Positions 18,116 to 26,522 of a stretch of 64,000 bases of DNA are shown piece by piece. Position 1 is the first letter of the stretch; each line of letters begins with the position of its first letter. The translations under genes and the position numbers were made by a program. Below the pieces are notes generated by a model. That model did not search any database. It was not told where the DNA came from and saw only the letters and a program-made list of their open reading frames with translations. Source of the stretch: Endozoicomonas_A sp049275935 (lineage in GTDB: Bacteria; Pseudomonadota; Gammaproteobacteria; Pseudomonadales; Endozoicomonadaceae); NCBI RefSeq assembly GCF_049275935.1, contig NZ_CP184830.1, positions 5,208,001 to 5,272,000 on the forward strand, written 5' to 3'.

Positions 18116-19408
18116 ATGGCTTTGTCCCAGAAAAAGGTAATAGCGATTACATCAATGGGCGGACTCCTTGAAGCCTTCGATTTTACTGTATATGCGTACA
18201 TGGTAGTCTATATCTCTCAGGTTTTTTTTCCAGCTTCTGGTACTACCAGTTCACTCATTAATACCTTTGTTACTTTTGCGTTTGGGTACATTTCCAGGCC
18301 ACTTGGGGCTATCGCCTTCAGTCACTGGGGAGATCGCCATAGCCGTAAATCCAGTTTTACGGTCACCATTCTCTTAATGGCTATCTCAACATTATTGATT
18401 GGCCTGCTACCCGGTTACGCTCAGTGGGGGCTGCTGGCACCTGTACTCCTTGCTGTTTTACGTTTTTTGCAAGGGTTTTCTTTTGCAGGTGAGCTCTGTG
18501 GTGCTTTCGTTTATCTCTATGAAACCGTCCCTGCTCAATCAAAGGGTTTTGCTGTCAGTATCCTGAGTGCAACCACTATGACTGGAACTCTTCTGGGTAT
18601 TGGCCTGCAAGGGGTTCTTGTTTATCTGTTGACGGTGGAGCAAATGATTGATTGGGGCTGGCGAGTGCCCTTCATACTGGGTGGATCTCTTGGGGCTGTC
18701 AGTTATGTCGTCAGAAGACATTTTGTGGAGCCGGAAGCTTTCAGGCAGCTGTTGGCTCGGGGTGAAGCAGAGAGAGTGCCAGTGCGCACCCTTTTCAAGC
18801 AATACAAGTCAAAAATTTTTACCGGGTTTCTGCTGGTTATGCCGGTGCTGGTTGCTGTGACAATCCTGGTACTGTTTATGCCTGGCTATCTGACAGGGCT
18901 GCTTGATTATTCGGCCAGAGAAGTGGCGGTGGCCAACGGGATCAGTATGTTTGTCGGAGTGCCTGTGTGCCTGCTGACGGGCTGGCTGGCTGATCGGTTA
19001 GACAGGCGCTATCTGATGCTGGGGTCTTCTTTTCTGATCGTTGTGATGGCCTGGCCACTTTTTCATTGGTATGCTTCTGGCGATGCGAATCTGCCGGTGA
19101 CTGCTCTCATTGGAGCCATCTTATGGGGAAGTATTGATGCTATTTCCTTTTTGTTGCTGGTATCGGCCTTTCCAGTAAGCATCCGTTTTACCGGAGTGGC
19201 TTTCGTTTACAACATAGCTGCCATGATTTTTGCCGGATTTGGCCCGGTTATCTCAATGGGGTTGATTCGAGTGACAGAGTTGCAGGCAGCTCCAGCATTT
19301 TACCTGATGGTCGCTGGGGTTGTCGGCTGTCTTGGGGCGATGCTGATAGCGCCGGAACAGAGAAGGAACCATGCTCCTGTTTCTAAAGAGCCGAAACCCG
19401 GGGCTTAG
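18116..19408 (+). CDS. MFS transporter of the metabolite:H+ symporter (ProP-like) family
   Basis: This 430-aa protein has about twelve hydrophobic segments. The first begins GGLLEAFDFTVYAYMVVYIS, the MHS-family signature in which an acidic residue precedes helix 1. The loop 2-3 motif is GDRHSRKSSF and the helix 4-5 region is RFLQGFSFAGELCGAFVY. MHS transporters import organic acids, proline or betaine with protons across the inner membrane; the substrate here cannot be told. It has its own ~150-bp upstream gap and is convergent with nadB. Confidence 0.85.
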   Translation: MALSQKKVIAITSMGGLLEAFDFTVYAYMVVYISQVFFPASGTTSSLINTFVTFAFGYISRPLGAIAFSHWGDRHSRKSSFTVTILLMAISTLLIGLLPGYAQWGLLAPVLLAVLRFLQGFSFAGELCGAFVYLYETVPAQSKGFAVSILSATTMTGTLLGIGLQGVLVYLLTVEQMIDWGWRVPFILGGSLGAVSYVVRRHFVEPEAFRQLLARGEAERVPVRTLFKQYKSKIFTGFLLVMPVLVAVTILVLFMPGYLTGLLDYSAREVAVANGISMFVGVPVCLLTGWLADRLDRRYLMLGSSFLIVVMAWPLFHWYASGDANLPVTALIGAILWGSIDAISFLLLVSAFPVSIRFTGVAFVYNIAAMIFAGFGPVISMGLIRVTELQAAPAFYLMVAGVVGCLGAMLIAPEQRRNHAPVSKEPKPGA

Positions 19409-19454
19409 AAAATGTCTGGCCTGCGAGTCTGTGGATTTCAGCCCTTTGGAGGTA

Positions 19455-21083
19455 TTAAAACTTAATTGCGTTTTCCGGCACAAAATTTTCCGGTATCAGG
19501 GTAGTTTCCTTGCTGTGATCCTGTGTGAACGGGAAGTCCAGGTTGAAATGCAATCCCCGTGACTCTTGCCGGGAGAGAGCGCATTCAATAATCAATTCCG
19601 CAACCTGAGACAGATTTCTCAATTCAATCAAGTCATTGCTGATCTTGAAGTTGCTGTAAAAATCATGAATCTCATGCTGTAACAATCTGGAGCGGTTTCT
19701 GGCTCTTAGCAGGCGTTTGGTCGTTCTGACAATGCCAACGTAGTCCCACATGAAGCGTCTGAGTTCGTCCCAGTTGTGCGAGATTACAACATTTTCATCA
19801 GAGTCGCTCACCAGGCTGTCGTCCCACACCGGAATTTCAGGGCAGGGAGGTTGATCGGCGATGGTGCGGTTGATGTCTTCGGCACAACTTCTGGCGCTGA
19901 CGAAACATTCCAGCAGTGAGTTGCTGGCCAGACGATTGGCACCATGCAGGCCGGTAAATGAACATTCACCGATGGCGTAAAGTCCCGGAAGGTCCGTTTG
20001 ACCGTTAAGGTCAACAAGAATGCCACCGCAGGTGTAGTGGGCTGCCGGAACGATGGGGAGAGGTTCACGGGTCATATCAATCCCGTATTCCAGACACCGT
20101 TCATAAATATTCGGAAAGTGGGAAGTAATAAAATCCCGTGGCTTGTGACTGATATCCAGAAACAGACAGTCTGCACCCAGCTTTTTCATTTCATGATCGA
20201 TGGCTCTGGCAACAATATCTCGGGGGGCCAGCTCGCCACGGTGGTCGTAGTCATCCATAAAGCGTGTTCCATCAGGGCGAACCAGCATACCTCCTTCTCC
20301 TCGAACCGCTTCAGATATCAGGAAGGATTTGGCCTTGGGATGGAATAGACAGGTGGGATGAAACTGGTTGAACTCCAGATTGGCAACCCGGCAGCCCGCA
20401 CGCCAGGCCATAGCAATACCATCTCCGCTGGCACCATCGCTGTTAGTGGTAAAAAGATAGGCTTTGCTGGCTCCGCCACTGGCAATAGCCTGTGCACGTC
20501 CACGGAACAGTTTTACCTGGTCTGAACGAATATCCAGCACATAGACCCCGACGCACCTTTGCTCATCCAGGCCCAGTTTGTTGGTAGCAACGACATCGAT
20601 GGCCAGGTGGTGCTCATAGAGATGAATGTTGGGTTGTTTTCTGGCTTTATCGATCAGGGTTTCTGAAATGGCTCTGCCGGTCGCATCGGCAGCATGAATA
20701 ATTCTTCTGGTGCTGTGACCGCCTTCACGGGTCAGGTGAAAATTAAAGTTTTTTTCATCTTCTTCATCACGGGTAAAGGGGACACCCTGGTTAATCAGCC
20801 ACTGGATGCTGGCATTACCCTGTTCTACAACGTGCCTGACAGTGGACTCCCTGCAGAGTCCTGCACCTGCAAGAAGTGTGTCTTCTATGTGTTTGTCCAG
20901 GCTGTCTTGTTGTGTGTCCAGAACAGCAGCGACACCACCCTGGGCCCCGGCTGAAGAGCCGGCCATTAGCTCACCCTTACTGAGAATGGCGACTTGAAGT
21001 TGGCTGTCCAGGTGCAGTGCTAGTGTCAGTCCCGCTGCGCCACTGCCAATGATTACTACGTCATAGTCAAGTATTGGATGCAT
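19455..21083 (-). CDS. nadB: NadB, L-aspartate oxidase
   Basis: This 542-aa flavoprotein makes iminoaspartate from L-aspartate, the first step of de novo NAD synthesis. The FAD-binding motif VVIIGSGAAGLTLALHL lies at residues ~9-25. The family blocks SSAGAQGGVAAVLD, LTREGGHSTRRIIHAADATG, EFNQFHPTCLF, HYTCGGILVD and LHGANRLASNSLLECFVSA follow, covering the substrate and flavin pockets. Its length is normal for NadB. It is divergent from rpoE, the frequent nadB/rpoE arrangement in gammaproteobacteria. Confidence 0.96.
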   Translation of the reverse strand: MHPILDYDVVIIGSGAAGLTLALHLDSQLQVAILSKGELMAGSSAGAQGGVAAVLDTQQDSLDKHIEDTLLAGAGLCRESTVRHVVEQGNASIQWLINQGVPFTRDEEDEKNFNFHLTREGGHSTRRIIHAADATGRAISETLIDKARKQPNIHLYEHHLAIDVVATNKLGLDEQRCVGVYVLDIRSDQVKLFRGRAQAIASGGASKAYLFTTNSDGASGDGIAMAWRAGCRVANLEFNQFHPTCLFHPKAKSFLISEAVRGEGGMLVRPDGTRFMDDYDHRGELAPRDIVARAIDHEMKKLGADCLFLDISHKPRDFITSHFPNIYERCLEYGIDMTREPLPIVPAAHYTCGGILVDLNGQTDLPGLYAIGECSFTGLHGANRLASNSLLECFVSARSCAEDINRTIADQPPCPEIPVWDDSLVSDSDENVVISHNWDELRRFMWDYVGIVRTTKRLLRARNRSRLLQHEIHDFYSNFKISNDLIELRNLSQVAELIIECALSRQESRGLHFNLDFPFTQDHSKETTLIPENFVPENAIKF

Positions 21084-21129
21084 GTATATTCTCTGATCCT
21101 TTTATAACAGACTGCTGGGTCTGTACCGG

Positions 21130-21150
21130 GAGTCTGTCACTGACAGACTC
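21130..21150. promoter_or_regulatory. Perfect palindrome ~47 bp upstream of nadB
   Basis: GAGTCTGTCA-C-TGACAGACTC is a perfect 10-bp inverted repeat around a single base, in the position expected of an operator for nadB. No regulator can be named. The 21084-21752 gap holds this site, the rpoE promoter and the G tract; otherwise nothing was seen in it. Confidence 0.4.
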
Positions 21151-21563
21151 AGGTCTGAAAAATATTATGAACACGGGCAGGGAAATTATCCACTGGGCAT
21201 CAATAGACAGTGGAGATTCCTGTGTCTGAAGCTGGACATAAAGTGAATATGGTCGTTTTACAGGTGAAACTGGAACTAAGAATCATGGCGGTTAAACTCA
21301 CTTCCATCTAAAGCTGTGTCATAGGTTGCCGATGGTCTGTACGGAGAATATCACTCACCTTTGCAGTGAAAATCATTACGCTCCCTGAGGTTCGTAATGC
21401 AGTCTTCGCTTTTGGCGGTATATAAAGCAGACACAACGTACGGCGTTATAAAACACTGAAAAATCGGTATCTAGTATATAGAAATTATGGCGAGCACTAT
21501 AGTACGCTGTGATAATCCGAATCAGTTTTCAGCCGATACTGTGAATTTTTTTGAATGAGTTCG

Positions 21564-21592
21564 GGAACTTTCTGGCCAAAACATGGTCTATA
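21564..21592 (+). promoter_or_regulatory. Candidate sigma-E (AlgU) promoter for rpoE
   Basis: The -35 box GGAACTT ends at 21570 and the -10 box TCTATA starts at 21587, a 16-base spacer. This matches the sigma-E/AlgU consensus (GAACTT, 16-17 bases, TCtgA). It lies ~160 bp before the rpoE start, consistent with the autoregulation known for this operon. Confidence 0.7.
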
Positions 21593-21636
21593 TAGAAGAA
21601 AATAGAGTTCACAGCACAAGCATGTGTTTGTGGAAA

Positions 21637-21646
21637 GGGGGGGGGG
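21637..21646 (+). repeat. G10 homopolymer in the rpoE leader
   Basis: Ten consecutive G residues lie between the candidate sigma-E promoter and the rpoE start. Tracts of this length are prone to slipped-strand changes. It is in untranslated DNA, so a change would alter leader spacing or structure, not reading frame. Confidence 0.85.
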
Positions 21647-21752
21647 CTGGTCAGCCGGGATGCCGATTTGTGGTCGGTCAGCTGACTGTCTCATATTTCC
21701 ATTCCTTTCCCTTTTGCCCATGTGTTTTCTGCAATAGTGGGAGACCCCCTCT

Positions 21753-22340
21753 ATGGTAGAACAACCACAGGCGGACAAGCAGCTCGTTGAGCGCGTTCAG
21801 AAGGGCGATAAAGCGGCTTTCGATATGCTGGTTCTCAAGTATCAGCATCGTGTACTGGGTCTGGTAGGTAGTTACATTACTGACTATCAGGAAGTGCAGG
21901 ATGTAGCTCAGGAAACTTTTATTAAGGCCTATCGGGCAATAGACAAGTTTCGCGGCGACAGTTCTTTTTATACCTGGCTGTACCGGATTGCTGTGAACAC
22001 TGCCAAGAATCATCTGGTTTCCAGGGGGCGGAAGATTCCGGAGTCTGAAATTGATGTTCATGATGCAGATTTTCTGGACACTACAACGTCTCTTCGAATG
22101 GTTGATACCCCCGAGAGAAATCTTTACCGGGATGAGATTGAACGGGTTATCCATGATGTAATCCGTCGTCTGCCGGATGAGTTGCGAACGGCTGTCGTGC
22201 TGAGGGAGTTTGATGGTCTCAGCTATGACGAAATTGCTAATGTTATGGATTGTCCCGTCGGTACGGTAAGATCAAGAATCTTCCGTGCCAGAGAGGCGAT
22301 TGATAAGGAAGTCGAGCCACTTTTGCGTCGCGGTCCATAA
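21753..22340 (+). CDS. rpoE: RpoE (AlgU), extracytoplasmic-function sigma factor
   Basis: This 195-aa ECF sigma-70 protein directs RNA polymerase to envelope-stress promoters. Region 2 contains DMLVLKYQHRVLGLVGSYI and DVAQETFIKAYRAIDKFRG with FYTWLYRIAVNTAKNHLV. Region 4 is LPDELRTAVVLREFDGLSY followed by EIANVMDCPVGTVRSRIFRA. Length and sequence match E. coli RpoE and Pseudomonas AlgU. GGGAG precedes the ATG. It heads the rpoE-rseA-rseB-rseC run; a hairpin at 22365-22394 in the spacer before rseA may tune expression. Confidence 0.96.
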   Translation: MVEQPQADKQLVERVQKGDKAAFDMLVLKYQHRVLGLVGSYITDYQEVQDVAQETFIKAYRAIDKFRGDSSFYTWLYRIAVNTAKNHLVSRGRKIPESEIDVHDADFLDTTTSLRMVDTPERNLYRDEIERVIHDVIRRLPDELRTAVVLREFDGLSYDEIANVMDCPVGTVRSRIFRAREAIDKEVEPLLRRGP

Positions 22341-22468
22341 CTGGCCGTGAAGGCCATGAGTGAAGAAAATGATTTCCTTATGGTGATCATTTTCGTGTTA
22401 TGTTGATTGATATTGTTGATACTTGATGCATCGGGTATCAGACAGGTCGGATGACCGGAGGTATGCCT

Positions 22469-23149
22469 ATGAGTGAGAAGACACCTCACAATCATGCCCA
22501 GGAAAGGTTGAATGAGTCACTGTCAGCAGCGATGGACGGTGAAGCTGGAGAGTTTGAACTGCGGCGGGTGCTTGATAATATCGGCAGCGATGAAGATCTA
22601 CGGGGCAAAGCTCGCAGGTATCAGATAGCAGGTGACGCGCTGCGGCGAGAAACCAACGAATTTATGAATATCGATCTGTCAGCCGGTATTCGCGACCAAC
22701 TGGAGGCTGAGCCACCTCATTCTCTGGCTAAAGAAAGATCTGTAACCGGTTACAGCGTCTTGAAGGGTGTTGGGCATTGGTGGTCTAAAGCGGGGCGACT
22801 AGCGGTAGCTGCTTCTGTTGCATTGGCTGTGTTGCTGGGTGTAAAAAATTACCACACCACTCCGGAAGCTTTACCTCTGGTCACATCGGTAACTGATCAA
22901 ACGACACTGTTGCAGCCTGTGCAGATCATGCATAATGGCTATGGTGCTGCCGGGATCCAGGCGGGATACAACTCTCGTCAGCATGACAGCATTACCCCGG
23001 AACAACTTGCTCAGGCCCAGAGCGTAGCAGACAGGGCTATTAAGGAACGTTTCAGGGCTTATGCACTTCAGCATGCTGAAATGAGTGCCATGAATTCAGG
23101 ACAGGGAATCCTCCCTTTTGCACGCTTGACCACTTTTGAATCACAATGA
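22469..23149 (+). CDS. rseA: RseA (MucA), anti-sigma-E factor
   Basis: This ~226-aa single-pass inner-membrane protein holds RpoE inactive. The N-terminal anti-sigma domain starts with ERLNESLSAAMDGEAGEFEL; one membrane helix lies in the middle (LAVAASVALAVLLGV), followed by a periplasmic region with QPVQIMHNG. The frame opens at 22451, but GGAGGT ends just before 22463 and is ideally spaced for ATG 22469 (MSEKTPHNHAQ), which also fits the family start. Regulated proteolysis by DegS/RseP-type proteases would release RpoE. Confidence 0.92.
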   Translation: MSEKTPHNHAQERLNESLSAAMDGEAGEFELRRVLDNIGSDEDLRGKARRYQIAGDALRRETNEFMNIDLSAGIRDQLEAEPPHSLAKERSVTGYSVLKGVGHWWSKAGRLAVAASVALAVLLGVKNYHTTPEALPLVTSVTDQTTLLQPVQIMHNGYGAAGIQAGYNSRQHDSITPEQLAQAQSVADRAIKERFRAYALQHAEMSAMNSGQGILPFARLTTFESQ

Positions 23150-23153
23150 GTTT

Positions 23154-24284
23154 ATGAAAGGAATTCGATTGAACAGGGGGCGTTTACTGCCATTACTGCT
23201 GGTTTTGCTGGTAGTAACAGTGGGTCGTCCCTTTGCTGACGGGGAGTCATCAAAATCGGGCAATCCGTCATCAAAACCTGCCGACCAGTCATCTAAATCT
23301 GTCGGTCAGTCATCTAAGCCTGTCGGCCAGTCATCCAAGCCTGCCGATACGCCCGAAAAGTGGATGGAAACCATGATTCAGGCCACTCAAAATCTTACCT
23401 ATCGCGGACACTTTGTTTACCAACAGGGTGCTAATCTTGAGACCCTGGCAGTTACGCATACGCTTCAGAAGGTGAATGGTAAGTCAGAAGAGCTGGAGAG
23501 TATTGCTTACCTTGATGGATTGCCCAGAGAGATGGTTCGTCAGGGAAACAATATCACTTTTGCCAGCGCTGGAAGAGAGCCTGCAAGGTTTGAGCACGAG
23601 TCTCTGGTTCCTATGGTGGGGCGTTTTACTTCCGGTCATTTTGACAAACATTACAAACTGAAGCCAGCCGCACTGGACAGGGTGGCGGGCAGGGAAGCCG
23701 TTCAGCTGCTGGTGGTACCAACGGACCGCTTCCGTTACGGTTATCAATTATGGCTGGATCGTCGAACCGGTCTGCTGCTCAAGTCCGTTATGGTGGACAA
23801 AGAAGGCAGGATCATCGAGAGAATGCAGTTTACCAGCCTTGAATTTCCGAAAGAGTTGACTTCGCAAGAGCTGGAGCGATTAAAACGGAAACTGCCTGAA
23901 TCATCGGGCAAGAATGTAGTGAAACTTAGCAGTAAATCAGTCCCTGAAAAGGCTGAATGGAAATGGGAAACTGGCTGGATACCTGAAGGCTTTTCGCCTC
24001 GTGGCCACAGCAGTAGAAACTCAGCTGTCAGTAATCAAAAGGTGGATACTCTGAACTTTTCTGATGGACTGGCCAGTTTTTCAGTATTTGTTGAGCCGGA
24101 TGAAACCCGGGTATTGAGTCAGGCTACTGAGCAGATCGGTTCTATGGCAGCAGTGTCTAAAGTCTTTCGTAACGGTGAAAAGTATTTTCATGTCACTGTT
24201 TTGGGAGAGATTCCACTGGGTACGGCCGAGAGGATAGCGGTTTCAGTTCGCCCCAGGGAACAGAGTCGGAAGGCAGATAAATGA
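23154..24284 (+). CDS. rseB: RseB (MucB), periplasmic regulator of sigma-E signalling
   Basis: The protein binds RseA and protects it from cleavage until misfolded or lipid signals arrive. A signal peptide (LLPLLLVLLVVTVGRPFA) precedes the MucB/RseB core (WMETMIQATQNLTYRGHFVY, GYQLWLDRRTGLLLKS, and later GWIPEGFSPRG). ATG 23154 (MKGIRLNRGR) is preferred to an upstream TTG that would overlap rseA. Unusually, a Ser-rich 7-residue repeat (QSSKPVG-type) lies between the signal peptide and the core. It overlaps rseC by four bases. Confidence 0.93.
   Translation: MKGIRLNRGRLLPLLLVLLVVTVGRPFADGESSKSGNPSSKPADQSSKSVGQSSKPVGQSSKPADTPEKWMETMIQATQNLTYRGHFVYQQGANLETLAVTHTLQKVNGKSEELESIAYLDGLPREMVRQGNNITFASAGREPARFEHESLVPMVGRFTSGHFDKHYKLKPAALDRVAGREAVQLLVVPTDRFRYGYQLWLDRRTGLLLKSVMVDKEGRIIERMQFTSLEFPKELTSQELERLKRKLPESSGKNVVKLSSKSVPEKAEWKWETGWIPEGFSPRGHSSRNSAVSNQKVDTLNFSDGLASFSVFVEPDETRVLSQATEQIGSMAAVSKVFRNGEKYFHVTVLGEIPLGTAERIAVSVRPREQSRKADK
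23244..23349 (+). repeat. 21-bp tandem repeat inside rseB coding for SSKPxxQ
   Basis: About four to five imperfect 21-bp units (core GGTCAGTCATCTAAG-type) encode the series SSKSGNP, SSKPADQ, SSKSVGQ, SSKPVGQ, SSKPADT just after the signal peptide. The repeat lengthens the unstructured N-terminus of mature RseB without breaking the frame. Confidence 0.85.
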
Positions 24285-24760
24285 TTGAGGAAGAAGGCAG
24301 GGTTGTGGCTATTGAGCAGGGGGCTGTCTGGGTAGAAACCATTCGCAAAAGCACCTGTTCGAGTTGCAGTGTACGAAATGGCTGTGGTCAGAATCTGCTT
24401 GAGAAGTATCGCTCCAATAAACATCAGTCGTATATCCAGGCGATCAATGACTTCTCTATTGAAGAGGATGATCAGGTCATCATAGGTATACCTGAAAGTG
24501 CGTTGATGAGAGCCTCGTTTCTGGTTTATCTGATGCCATTGGTAGCTATGATGGGGGCACTCTTGCTGGCCACGGCTGTTGGCTGGAGTGATTTTTTTAC
24601 CGCCTTGTCTGCTATGGCAGGCCTTGCTGCGGGGTTTGTTTCCGTGCGTATGCTGGGTCATTCAACCAGCGACCAATGTCGCGTCAGGGTGATAAAGGTG
24701 ATGCCCCGCAAGTTGGTCGGACCTGAACTAATCACAATCGATCAGTCCTGGTCTGCATAA
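24281..24760 (+). CDS. rseC: RseC (MucC), inner-membrane modulator of sigma-E
   Basis: This 159-aa protein begins with a cysteine cluster (CSSCSVRNGCG, ~residues 27-37) followed by two membrane helices (MRASFLVYLMPLVAMMGALL and FFTALSAMAGLAAGFVSV). This is the RseC/MucC layout; homologues also act in redox or SoxR-reducing complexes. It overlaps rseB by four bases (ATGA), so it is the last gene of the coupled rpoE operon. An AT-rich gap of ~150 bp then leads to mucD. Confidence 0.9.
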   Translation: MIEEEGRVVAIEQGAVWVETIRKSTCSSCSVRNGCGQNLLEKYRSNKHQSYIQAINDFSIEEDDQVIIGIPESALMRASFLVYLMPLVAMMGALLLATAVGWSDFFTALSAMAGLAAGFVSVRMLGHSTSDQCRVRVIKVMPRKLVGPELITIDQSWSA

Positions 24761-24912
24761 ACAGCTTAAAACAAAGAAAAATGTTTTTTAACATGAAAAA
24801 TGAATATGGAAAGTTAGCCATCAGAATATTTTTCATAATAAACGTTATAACCATTCATTCACAAAACCCATTTTGGGTCTCTAATCACAAGGTGTAAGGA
24901 GAAGTCAGGTTC

Positions 24913-26334
24913 ATGAACAGGGTCAACCTTCTCTTCAGGAACTTTATTTATTTTCTGAGTCTCTCGCTGCTTTCATTGCAAATGGTTAAGGCCACTGAGT
25001 TACCGGACTTTGACCGATTGTTTGAAGAGGCCTCGCCCGCAGTCGTTAATATCAGCACACTTGCGACCCCAAAACAGGGGCGTGGGCAGATTTATGGTCC
25101 GGGCAGCGAAGAGTTGCCCGAGATATTTCGTCGCTATTTTGGTTTACCCATGCCTGAGGCGCCTTCTGGTAAGCCGCAGCCCATGTCCCTGGGTTCCGGA
25201 TTTATCATCTCTAATGATGGCTATATCCTTACTAACAATCATGTGGTGCAGGGTGCAGATAAAATTATCGTCAGACTGCATGATCGCAGTGAGAAGGTGG
25301 CCAAACTGATTGGTGCCGACAAGCGCTCTGATCTGGCGTTGCTTAAAATTGAGAGTGATGCCAATTTGCCCGCAGTGAAGATGGGTAATTCGGAAGATAT
25401 TAAACCGGGACAATGGGTGGCAGCTATTGGTTCACCCTTTAACTTTGAGTATTCCATCACCAAAGGCATTGTCAGTGCTCTGGACAGAAGTCTGCCCAGT
25501 GACGCCTATGTTCCATTCATTCAGACAGATGTGCCTATTAACCCGGGTAATTCCGGTGGCCCGCTGTTCAACATGAAGGGTGAAGTGATTGGTATCAATT
25601 CCCAGATTTTTACCCGCTCCGGTGGTTTCATGGGGCTGTCTTTCGCTATTCCTTCGGACCATGTTGAATGGGCTGTTGAACAGCTTAAGGATAAAGGCTA
25701 TGTCTCTCGTGGCTGGCTGGGGGTGGCTATTCAGGAGGTGGATCGCGATCTGGCAGAGTCTTTTGGTCTTGAAAAGCCGATGGGGGCCCTGATCAGTCAG
25801 ATTGTGCCCAGTGGACCTGCAGATAAAGCCAAGTTGCAACCAGGCGATATCATTACCCGGGTCAATGGTCGTGAGATCATGAGATCTGGTGCTCTTCCCA
25901 TGGCAATTGGTGTTATCAAGTCGGAAGACAAGGCAACGCTTGAGCTGATTCGTGAAGGCAAGAAAAAAATCATTAAGGTGGAAGTCGGTGAGTTGCCTGA
26001 TGAGCAGGGGCAGGGCTCAGAACGTCCTCAAAGCATAGATATTAAAAAGAACCGTCTGGGTATCCAGGTCGAAGCCCTCAATGATGACTATCGCAACAAG
26101 TTGCGCCTTGAAAAGAGTGTTAAAGGAGTGGTGGTGACTGGCGAGATTTCAGGTGTGGGTCGATCCATTGGTCTTCGTAAAGGGGATGTTATCACAGATC
26201 TGAATAATGACCGTATTCAATCAGTTAAGGACTTTAACAAAGTAGTGGCTGATCTTCCTGTAGATCGCTCGGTTTCCATGAGGGTAATTCGTGGTGGGCA
26301 GTCAGGCTACATCACATTCCGGCTGACCGAATAA
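24913..26334 (+). CDS. mucD: DegP/MucD-type periplasmic serine protease
   Basis: This 473-aa HtrA protease degrades or refolds damaged envelope proteins. A signal peptide (FIYFLSLSLLSLQMVKA) leads to a trypsin-like domain with catalytic His110 (LTNNHVVQ), Asp140 (RSDLALLKI) and Ser214 (NPGNSGGPL). Two PDZ domains follow (~285-375 and 390-470; QPGDIITRVNG and RKGDVITDLNN). GGAG lies before the ATG. Its position right after rseC is that of mucD in Pseudomonas. Confidence 0.95.
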   Translation: MNRVNLLFRNFIYFLSLSLLSLQMVKATELPDFDRLFEEASPAVVNISTLATPKQGRGQIYGPGSEELPEIFRRYFGLPMPEAPSGKPQPMSLGSGFIISNDGYILTNNHVVQGADKIIVRLHDRSEKVAKLIGADKRSDLALLKIESDANLPAVKMGNSEDIKPGQWVAAIGSPFNFEYSITKGIVSALDRSLPSDAYVPFIQTDVPINPGNSGGPLFNMKGEVIGINSQIFTRSGGFMGLSFAIPSDHVEWAVEQLKDKGYVSRGWLGVAIQEVDRDLAESFGLEKPMGALISQIVPSGPADKAKLQPGDIITRVNGREIMRSGALPMAIGVIKSEDKATLELIREGKKKIIKVEVGELPDEQGQGSERPQSIDIKKNRLGIQVEALNDDYRNKLRLEKSVKGVVVTGEISGVGRSIGLRKGDVITDLNNDRIQSVKDFNKVVADLPVDRSVSMRVIRGGQSGYITFRLTE

Positions 26335-26522
26335 TTCAGTTCTGGTTGGGGTTTCAGGTCTTCAGGGGTGATCTGTATCTTCAGATGCTGTAGACTTCGT
26401 CTGAATTTACAGCAGCTTCGCGCCTTTGTTTCAGGCTCGCGAAGACCCTGCAAGCTGAACAACTGTCCTCGTGAAAGAGATTGAGCTCTGAACGGGGACA
26501 AATTTTTTGTAGTGATGCAATC

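Noticed and set aside
24188..24661. 157-residue minus-strand ORF across rseB and rseC
   Set aside because: It is antisense to two confident, overlapping operon genes.
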